Shown here: piece after piece, positions 57,989 to 64,000 of the stretch
Layout: each line of letters starts with the position of its first letter
Position numbering within the stretch: the stretch's first letter is position 1
Made by a program: the position numbers and the translations under genes
Source of the DNA: Methylomonas sp. 11b
GTDB lineage: Bacteria; Pseudomonadota; Gammaproteobacteria; Methylococcales; Methylomonadaceae
Reading direction: 5' to 3'
Length of the DNA: 64,000 bases
NCBI RefSeq assembly: GCF_000515215.1
Contig: NZ_KI911557.1
Coordinates: forward strand, 5,265,741-5,329,740
The notes under the pieces: generated by a model
Told to the model about the DNA's origin: nothing
The model's database searches: none
The model's input: only the letters and a program-made list of their open reading frames with translations

Positions 57989-58450
57989 TTAACGGCATTC
58001 CAGAAAGTAAGCATTAATGTCCAAGGCAAAGTTCCGCCACAGTAAGGCGATATCGCTACGCACGGCGCTCAGGTAAACCTGATCGGGTTTGTGTTCATCG
58101 GGGAAATTGGATAAGGCACAGGAAGTGCGATGTTTATCCACTACGATCAACAGAAATTCGTCGATGAAGCCGTCGAATACCGTCAATACAGATTTGGTAA
58201 GATCCGCCAAGCCCTGATTGACCGTGCTGCCGGCGTGATCGAACGGTAAGGTCTGCAATTTAGCCAGGGCGTCTTGATAGGTTTTTTCCAAGACGATCAG
58301 TACATTGCGTTGAAAACAGCCGTCCCATTGTTGATGCGATAGGTCGTGGGCCAATAATTGATCGTATTGCTTCTTCATATTGGCTTTCTGCTCGATTATA
58401 AATCGGCTAAATTCGCCGATGCTGTTAGCGTTAAGCGTTGGATTGTTCAT
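57989..58450 (-). CDS. Hypothetical cytoplasmic helical protein
   Basis: A 153-residue helical protein with AAGGA before the ATG. No signal peptide, membrane helix or known motif is visible. Cysteines at FQRNV and at the C-terminus are isolated. It lies between an amine-oxidase-like gene and a GST gene in an operon, so it may support the same stress or detoxification role, though this is only inference. Confidence 0.55.
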   Translation of the reverse strand: MNNPTLNANSIGEFSRFIIEQKANMKKQYDQLLAHDLSHQQWDGCFQRNVLIVLEKTYQDALAKLQTLPFDHAGSTVNQGLADLTKSVLTVFDGFIDEFLLIVVDKHRTSCALSNFPDEHKPDQVYLSAVRSDIALLWRNFALDINAYFLECR

Positions 58451-58465
58451 GTCAAAGTCCTTAAG

Positions 58466-59557
58466 TTAGAGTGTTAATGCGCAAAAAACCCGGTCGCTGG
58501 CTTCTAATGCGCCTTCCAAATAGCCCCCGGACCTACTGGCTGTTTCGGTGCCACAGAAATACAGTTTGTCTTGCCAATGGTCCAATTGCAGAGCGCGGTG
58601 GCCATAGGAGGGGTGTTCGAATGTCGGGGCACGATCCGCTAAAGTCGCGGTAAAAGTTTCCTGGCTCCAATCCTGAATCACCACACTCAATGGATTGGCG
58701 GCGGCAGGACCGAATAGGCCGACCATTTGCCGAACGATCAACGCCGACAGGCTGTCTTGATACTGTTCGCGAATCTGGGCTGGCAAACCAAAGAAGCCGA
58801 ACAGGGCCGAGGTTCCCGTATCGTGTGAACAGGCGTCATAGACTTCAGCCAACACCGCACTGGGATAAGGAGAAATGGCGTTGCCGGAATAGCCTTGTAG
58901 GCGCCAGAACGCCTGTTCGTAAACCAGCACCGCTTTGGCATGTCCGGCCATCCAGGTAGGCGTGTCTTGCATCAGAGACAGCAAACCGAGCGCTAATGCC
59001 GGTTGGAAGGTAATACTGTTAGCCAGCAATCGCGGGGGCGCGGCCAGCACGACTTGGCGAGCCTGGATGGTATTCACCGAGTTATCGGTTGCGAATGTTA
59101 AATCGACATGACTACCTTGATCGCTCAGCCCTAGCAACCGATGTCCAAGGTGCAGAACGCGTTCGGGTATGTGTTGCAATAGGCCGTCGATCAATTGTTG
59201 GCAACCGCCGGCAATCCGTCTGGCATCCGCGTGCGTCTGGGTGTCGATATAGCTGGCTGGTATGGCGTTCGCTTGTACTTGATATAAGCTTTGACCGCGG
59301 TCCCACTGCGGAAATAGCGTTAATCCCAAGCGTTCTGCTAATGCCGTAATGAGCGGTTGATCCATTGGCCACAGCCAAGTCGGGCCCAGGTCTGCGGTAA
59401 AAACCTGGGCAGGAGCGGATGCGGATAAAATTCTGCCGCCGCAGCGTTCGCGCGCTTCAAACACGCCGATGTTGGATTTTTTCCGAAGCAGTTTTTCAGC
59501 CAAGGACAAGCCGGACAGGCCGGCGCCAATGATCGCCACGTCCAGCATGGGCATCAT
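58466..59557 (-). CDS. Flavin monoamine oxidase-like protein
   Basis: A 363-residue FAD protein. The start is taken as the ATG at 59557, which overlaps the stop of the upstream gene (ATGATG) and so is translationally coupled; the ATG at 59548 (MLDVAIIGAG) is also possible. The FAD motif is VAIIGAGLSGLSLAEKLL, then RCGGRILSA, and the C-terminal FAD-ribose motif YFCGTETASRSGGYLEGA. Members oxidise amines or related substrates to imines with H2O2. The substrate is not known; FAD linkage by a conserved cysteine cannot be judged. Confidence 0.85.
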   Translation of the reverse strand: MMPMLDVAIIGAGLSGLSLAEKLLRKKSNIGVFEARERCGGRILSASAPAQVFTADLGPTWLWPMDQPLITALAERLGLTLFPQWDRGQSLYQVQANAIPASYIDTQTHADARRIAGGCQQLIDGLLQHIPERVLHLGHRLLGLSDQGSHVDLTFATDNSVNTIQARQVVLAAPPRLLANSITFQPALALGLLSLMQDTPTWMAGHAKAVLVYEQAFWRLQGYSGNAISPYPSAVLAEVYDACSHDTGTSALFGFFGLPAQIREQYQDSLSALIVRQMVGLFGPAAANPLSVVIQDWSQETFTATLADRAPTFEHPSYGHRALQLDHWQDKLYFCGTETASRSGGYLEGALEASDRVFCALTL

Positions 59558-60597
59558 GCCGTCTGCGTCGTTTGGCACAGTAAGGAGTTGCTCTGCCATA
59601 AGGGTAGTCTCGGCGCTTCGGTTGAGGCGCTGGGCATGATCAATTTCTTGCGGAAAATATCCCACACGCCGTCATAGCGTTGCTGCACCCGAATACTCCA
59701 ACCCCAAACGATAGGTAAATGCACCGGTACCCAAATATAAAGATCCGGTCGGTCCGGTCCGGCGTTTTGCATGAAATACACCGTATACTTTTCCAAAACG
59801 CTAATCGATGCGACGGCATTGCCGGCAATTTCAGACGGAATAGCTTGCGCCACGGCTTGGCTGAACAGCAGTTTTTGCTGCTGGCCTTGCTGTTGAAACG
59901 GACCAAGCGGCGTGACCGGCAAAGGCCTTGCTTTGCCGGACAGATACAAAACCGGGCCGCCTTCTTCAGTCTCGGTATCCACTAAAGTCATCGTTTCGCC
60001 GTCGGCAAAGTGTGCTGTTCGGCTGGACTCCACCAACTGCAACACACCCAGTTGGCTGCAAAAACCGGCGGTGTCCCATTCCAGTTCAAAATGAGGCGCA
60101 ATGCTTAGGGTTGGCATATCGTCCGCCAAGCTTACTGTCGGCGCGGGCATGCCGATGTCAAGCAAGGTCAAACGATTCTGATTGGGCAACTGCGGGTCAG
60201 CGCTGGTAAGGGCTAAGCAACTTATGAGCGGTGGGCTCCGTAAATCGTTGTTCCAAACGAATGCCTGTGTTGGTGTTTGTTTAGTCTCCACGGGCATTAC
60301 CTCAGCCCGTTCGATGCTTAACAGGTAATCGCCGAGCAAGCCGTTTTGCAGATCATGCTCCACATCGCCGAGTCGGTTATCAGCCAGTTTTTGTGTGTCT
60401 ATGCTGTAGCGATGGCCTGCGTGTAGCACTGGATTGCTTGGTTTGGCCTGCGTAGGCGTAGGGCGGGGCAGTGGAAAAATGTGTTCCATTGTTGGGCTGC
60501 TGATGGCGAAAGCTATCAGGCATTCAAGAATGAGGCCAATTGAGCAAATGGCCGAATGCGTGCGAAGATCATGGATTGATTGGGATTGTTGCTCCAA
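59554..60597 (-). CDS. Membrane-anchored or secreted protein of unknown function
   Basis: A 347-residue ORF with a hydrophobic segment at residues 17-34 (ICSIGLILECLIAFAISS), probably an uncleaved or cleaved signal anchor. The rest is beta-rich with many Q and P residues. The C-terminal part (YTVYFMQNAGPDRPDLYIWV, VWGWSIRVQQRYDGVWDIF) looks like a compact domain. Overlap with the amine oxidase gene suggests an operon. No family is recognised; the start is uncertain and ATG candidates downstream (about 60490) would also retain the protein's core. Confidence 0.5.
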   Translation of the reverse strand: MEQQSQSIHDLRTHSAICSIGLILECLIAFAISSPTMEHIFPLPRPTPTQAKPSNPVLHAGHRYSIDTQKLADNRLGDVEHDLQNGLLGDYLLSIERAEVMPVETKQTPTQAFVWNNDLRSPPLISCLALTSADPQLPNQNRLTLLDIGMPAPTVSLADDMPTLSIAPHFELEWDTAGFCSQLGVLQLVESSRTAHFADGETMTLVDTETEEGGPVLYLSGKARPLPVTPLGPFQQQGQQQKLLFSQAVAQAIPSEIAGNAVASISVLEKYTVYFMQNAGPDRPDLYIWVPVHLPIVWGWSIRVQQRYDGVWDIFRKKLIMPSASTEAPRLPLWQSNSLLCQTTQTA

Positions 60598-60755
60598 GCC
60601 AACTTGCCAAGCGATGTCGTGGATCCGACAAAGTCTGCATTCTTGTCACGACAACACTCTAGCCCTGGAATTTCGTCGGGGTTATCGTCAGTGCTTGCTA
60701 TCCACGTAGAACACTTCTACAGTTCCAAGGTACGTACATTATTTTTAGGAAAATC

Positions 60756-61154
60756 ATGCGAAATTTATTGATAACGATGCTGTTACTGGTCCCAATCGCC
60801 GCTGCGGCTGAAAACGATGCGTTTAAAAATATGGATAAAGCGCAAATGCAGCAAGTAATGCAGAAAATGAAAGCCATGCAAGACTGCGTGAAGAACATTG
60901 ATAAGGCGGACATGCAGGCCTTTCAAGCGCAGGCCAAACAAATGAGTGCCGAGGTGAAGAGCTTATGCGAGGCGGGAAAACGCGATGAAGCGATGGCGAG
61001 AGCGATGGAATTTGGTAAAGATGCGTCGGCCAACAAGGCCATGCAGCAAATGAAACAGTGCGGTGAGGGAATAACGGAAGCCATGCCTTTATTGCCTGAT
61101 GCTACTCAAGGCCAAAATCAAGCCGGTTCGTCTCGGCATGTGTGCGATCACTGA
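60756..61154 (+). CDS. Small secreted protein with helical charged body
   Basis: A 132-residue protein with a cleavable signal peptide (LLITMLLLVPIAAAA) and a charged helical mature part of about 115 residues with alternating K/D/M/Q (AFKNMDKAQMQQVMQKMKAM). Four cysteines (three well separated) could form disulfides in the periplasm. AGGA lies seven bases before the ATG. The family is not known to me; proteins of this type appear common in methanotrophs, but I cannot assign a role. Confidence 0.6.
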   Translation: MRNLLITMLLLVPIAAAAENDAFKNMDKAQMQQVMQKMKAMQDCVKNIDKADMQAFQAQAKQMSAEVKSLCEAGKRDEAMARAMEFGKDASANKAMQQMKQCGEGITEAMPLLPDATQGQNQAGSSRHVCDH

Positions 61155-61687
61155 GTTTTAACGCACCATTTCGTTTGGTTTTCTCGCAGTAAAAATATAC
61201 GGTCATTTGCAAGAAACCCCCGCCGGCCCTTATATGGTGGGTTTTTGTCGCCATGCAAACCCTTTAAAAATAGATAGGGAGGCGATGCGTTTTTGCTTTA
61301 TTGGTCTGCAAAATCGACGTCGCTTCCCCCTTACAGACCAAGCTCCGCCCATCACTTTTGTGTTTCCCTGGCAGAGGATATGTCGAAAATGAGCTCAAGC
61401 CTTTCGTAATCTTCACAGCTCGGGCTCCTCAATGTTCTCAAGAAACCTTCAATTGGCGGGTTTCTGCCCCCTTGTCGTCGCTTTTAACTCCTTGCCTGGT
61501 ATCTTAGTACTCTGGCATTAAAACGTGAGTTTGCTCGGAGCCTGGGTGAGTCAGCTACTTGCCGCAGTGAACTCGCAGACTAGGCCTAGCCTGCTCTGAC
61601 CGCCTGCCGCTTCCGACTGATTGTTCATTTCAGCCAGCATCGCGTAAAATCGCCAGCCATTATTACGCCCCGATTGGAGAGCAAATC
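61155..61687. other. Intergenic region with weak hairpins
   Basis: No coding sequence is convincing; two 60-residue ORFs lack ribosome sites. A possible terminator for the upstream gene is AAACCC (61214-61219) with GGGTTT (about 61239-61244) followed by T-rich sequence. A 20-base imperfect palindrome with a CTAGGCCTAG core lies at 61575-61594. Confidence 0.4.
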
Positions 61688-62074
61688 ATGACATACCGTT
61701 TAGTAGTTGCATTGATGATGGTCGCAGGTTTGGCCTGTGCCGAAGAAGCCAAGGAAGAATGGAACGAAACCACGCTAAAAGACGAGACCATTCAGAAAAT
61801 TCAGCAAGCGCAATACACGTATAAAAAATGTGTAGTGGATACTATGCAAAAACCCGAGTTTGCCAAGATGGAAAGCCGCAATGCCACCGATGTGATTATT
61901 AAATCTTGCGAGCCGACCTTGGCCGAAATTCGCAAAGTTTATACCGACGCCGAAGTGCCGGGCGTGGTCGCTGACCGGCATTTGAAGAAAATGCGTATCC
62001 AGGTGACGCGCAATTTGCTTCAGGAATTGATGTATGCGGAAGCCGCGAAAAAAGCCGGCATGCCGGGCAACTGA
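61688..62074 (+). CDS. Small secreted protein of unknown function
   Basis: A 128-residue protein with the signal peptide MTYRLVVALMMVAGLACAEEA and a charged helical mature part of about 110 residues. Two cysteines (KKCVVD and KSCEPT) are suited to a disulfide. It resembles the 60756-61154 product in size and layout (secreted, helical, charged), though sequence similarity is weak. It precedes the DUF2760-Hsp70 pair by 112 bases on the same strand. Confidence 0.6.
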   Translation: MTYRLVVALMMVAGLACAEEAKEEWNETTLKDETIQKIQQAQYTYKKCVVDTMQKPEFAKMESRNATDVIIKSCEPTLAEIRKVYTDAEVPGVVADRHLKKMRIQVTRNLLQELMYAEAAKKAGMPGN

Positions 62075-62186
62075 ATCTCTGCTGTCCGCAACGACATTGA
62101 TGTAAAAGTTTAGTTTTATCTGTTGCGGCAGGCTTGAAGATTCGACGACAGCCATTGTTTCAATTAACAACCATCACTCGTTATTC

Positions 62187-62837
62187 ATGAATACCTACAC
62201 CATCGATTTATCCTTGCGCCCGACCACCTTCGATTTGTGGCACGTGTGTTTGGCCGGTACGGCCGCGCTGCTGGCTTTGCTCCTGATTGTGGTTTTAGTC
62301 TCGGTTCTGCTGGGCATGCGCCGCTGTAAATCCGCAGCACCGGCATTAATCGCTCCCGCCCCCGCACCGCAACCGGAAGTTAAAATCGTCGAAAAGATTG
62401 TCGAAGTGGAAAAAATCGTCCAGGCGCCGGCGCCTGAACCGGTGGTTTTGAAGGAGGCTACCCCGGATGCAGCGCTGCAATTATTGAGTTTGCTGCAAAA
62501 AGAAGCCCGCTTTATTGACTTCATCAAAGAAGACGTCAGTGCCTTTTCCGATGCCGAAATCGGCGCGGCCGCGCGGGTGGTGCATCAAGGTTGCAGCAAA
62601 GCGGTAAGCGAGCATTTCACGCTGGCGCCGGTCAGCAACGATCCCGAAGGCAATCGCGTCACCCTTAACAAAGGCTTCGATGCAGCGTCATTCCGTTTGA
62701 CCGGCAATATCGTCGGCGAAGCGCCGTTTACCGGTACTTTGGTGCATAAAGGTTGGCAAGTCACCGATCTGCGCTTGCCAAAATTAACCGAAGGCCATAA
62801 CGCCAAGATCGTCGCGCCGGCCGAGGTGGAATTATGA
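62187..62837 (+). CDS. DUF2760 protein
   Basis: A 216-residue protein. One N-terminal membrane helix is at about 22-48, followed by a proline- and valine-rich linker with repeated VEKIV (about 55-85). The C-terminal DUF2760 domain begins DAALQLLSLLQKEARFIDFI and has FSDAEIGAAARVVHQGC, VTLNKGFDAASFRLTGN and GTLVHKGWQV. The function of the domain is unknown. It overlaps the Hsp70 gene by four bases (ATGA), and the pair is a conserved arrangement, so it probably works with that chaperone at the membrane. Confidence 0.88.
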   Translation: MNTYTIDLSLRPTTFDLWHVCLAGTAALLALLLIVVLVSVLLGMRRCKSAAPALIAPAPAPQPEVKIVEKIVEVEKIVQAPAPEPVVLKEATPDAALQLLSLLQKEARFIDFIKEDVSAFSDAEIGAAARVVHQGCSKAVSEHFTLAPVSNDPEGNRVTLNKGFDAASFRLTGNIVGEAPFTGTLVHKGWQVTDLRLPKLTEGHNAKIVAPAEVEL

Positions 62838-64000
62838 CCGCACGTTATTCGGTCGGTATCGATTTAGGTACCACGCATTGCGTCTTGTCTTATGTCGATC
62901 TGGAAGCCGGCGACGACCAAGTAGTTTTGGATGTGTTGGCGATTCCGCAGCTGACTAGCCCTGGCGTTATCGAAGACAAAGCGCAACTGCCGTCGTTTAC
63001 CTATTTGGCGCATTCCGCCGAGATTGCCGACGGCGCAACCGCGTTGCCGTGGACCGCTAAGCCGGAATATCTGGTTGGCGAAATTGCCCGCAATCTGGGC
63101 AGCAAAACTCCTATCCGATTGGTATCCAGCGCTAAGAGTTGGTTGTGCCATGCCGGCGTCGATTGTAAACAAGCGATTTTGCCAGCCGAAGCGCCGGAAG
63201 ATGTGGAACGCATTTCCCCGTTTGCGGCAACCAAAGCGTATCTACAACATCTGCGCGATGCCTGGAATCATCGTTTTCCAGAGCACCATATGCAAGATCA
63301 GGACGTAACGATCACCGTGCCGGCCTCGTTCGACCCGGCCGCTCGCGAATTGACTGTCGAGGCGGCGCGCGCGGTGGGTTTGGGGCAGGCAGTGTTGCTG
63401 GAAGAACCGCAAGCAGCGCTATATAGCTGGATTGAAAACAGCGAAGGCGACTGGCGTAATCATGTGCAAATCGGCGATGTGATTTTGGTAGCCGACATCG
63501 GCGGCGGCACCACCGACTTGTCGCTGATTGCGGTTACCGAGCAGGACGGCACTTTGCAATTGAATCGGGTTGCGGTTGGCGACCATATCTTGCTGGGCGG
63601 GGATAACATGGATTTGGCCTTGGCCTATACCGTCAAAGCCAAATTGGAACAAGAAACCGGTAAACGATTGGAAAGCTGGCAAGTGCAGGCTTTAACGCAT
63701 GCTTGCCGGGAAGCAAAGGAAAAACTATTCAACCAAGCCGATTTGGGCAGTATGCCTCTGGTAGTAGCCAGCCGTGGCTCATCTTTGATTGGCGGTACCT
63801 TGCGCACCGAACTGACTCGCGACGAATTGAATCGAGTGCTGGTGGAGGGCTTTTTACCGTGGATTTCCGTTAACGAAAGACCTGTCGTCAGGCCACGTAG
63901 CGGTTTACGCACCGCCGGTTTGCCATATGCGCAGGATGCCGGCATCACTCGTCACTTAGCGGCATTCTTGTCGCGGCAAAAAGAAGCGACCGGCGAGTTG
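62834..64000 (+). CDS. Hsp70-family protein (3' end outside window)
   Basis: The frame is open from the ATG at 62834 to the window edge (389 codons). The ATPase domain shows the phosphate-1 loop SVGIDLGTTHCVLSY and the phosphate-2 loop VADIGGGTTDLSLIAV, and LLGGDNMDLAL. It is diverged from DnaK (the insert SWLCHAGVDCKQAILPAEAP, and the segment WISVNERPVVRPRSGLRT), so it is an Hsp70-like protein coupled to DUF2760, not the housekeeping DnaK. No J-domain protein or GrpE is adjacent. Confidence 0.88.
   Translation, partial: MTARYSVGIDLGTTHCVLSYVDLEAGDDQVVLDVLAIPQLTSPGVIEDKAQLPSFTYLAHSAEIADGATALPWTAKPEYLVGEIARNLGSKTPIRLVSSAKSWLCHAGVDCKQAILPAEAPEDVERISPFAATKAYLQHLRDAWNHRFPEHHMQDQDVTITVPASFDPAARELTVEAARAVGLGQAVLLEEPQAALYSWIENSEGDWRNHVQIGDVILVADIGGGTTDLSLIAVTEQDGTLQLNRVAVGDHILLGGDNMDLALAYTVKAKLEQETGKRLESWQVQALTHACREAKEKLFNQADLGSMPLVVASRGSSLIGGTLRTELTRDELNRVLVEGFLPWISVNERPVVRPRSGLRTAGLPYAQDAGITRHLAAFLSRQKEATGEL

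Overview
The window looks like the chromosome of a gammaproteobacterial methanotroph, most probably Methylomonas or a close relative (Methylococcales). This rests on gene content rather than on a marker gene: a serine-cycle block (hydroxypyruvate reductase, serine-glyoxylate aminotransferase, malyl-CoA lyase, both malate thiokinase subunits), several VPLPA-CTERM surface proteins, a MauG-like dihaem peroxidase, Na+-pumping oxaloacetate decarboxylase and a poly-GlcNAc operon. I saw no rRNA or tRNA gene and no CRISPR array.

Layout. 1-7.4 kb: a minus-strand TlpA-like redoxin / DUF4266 lipoprotein / DUF3570 operon, then plus-strand VPLPA-CTERM proteins on either side of a dihaem cytochrome. The DUF3570 protein carries an inserted domain about three-quarters identical to the ectodomain of the neighbouring VPLPA-CTERM protein. 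7.4-14.9 kb: serine-cycle genes in two divergent groups. 15-19.2 kb: a large SNF2-family helicase. 19.2-28 kb: small unknowns, an IS110 transposase, and a flavin-dependent halogenase-like enzyme, a CPA2 antiporter and a CrtI-like oxidoreductase.

28-33.5 kb is an accessory segment. It has a REP-associated (RAYT) transposase with its palindromic REP elements, a P-loop ATPase resembling the Sll1717 family, a ParD antitoxin with a nonsense-mutated ParE toxin, an intact MazEF pair and a frameshifted DUF2130 gene. Two near-identical four-palindrome REP clusters bracket the toxin-antitoxin genes. 33.6-43.9 kb returns to core functions: a SulP transporter, pgaBCD (no pgaA beside it), gcvR-bcp and oadGAB.

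44-54.2 kb is a surface-polysaccharide cluster that becomes clearly AT-rich after about 45.2 kb. It holds glycosyltransferases, a Wzx-type flippase, a sugar aminotransferase, a WbqC protein and a PurN-like formyltransferase that together suggest an N-formylated amino sugar. One of its genes is broken by an amber codon and one carries a G9 tract. 54.2-64 kb: ygiQ, a spermidine-synthase-like gene, a GST and amine-oxidase operon, small secreted unknowns, and a DUF2760-Hsp70 pair that runs off the right edge.

All calls come from reading the sequence and from family knowledge; no database search was run.
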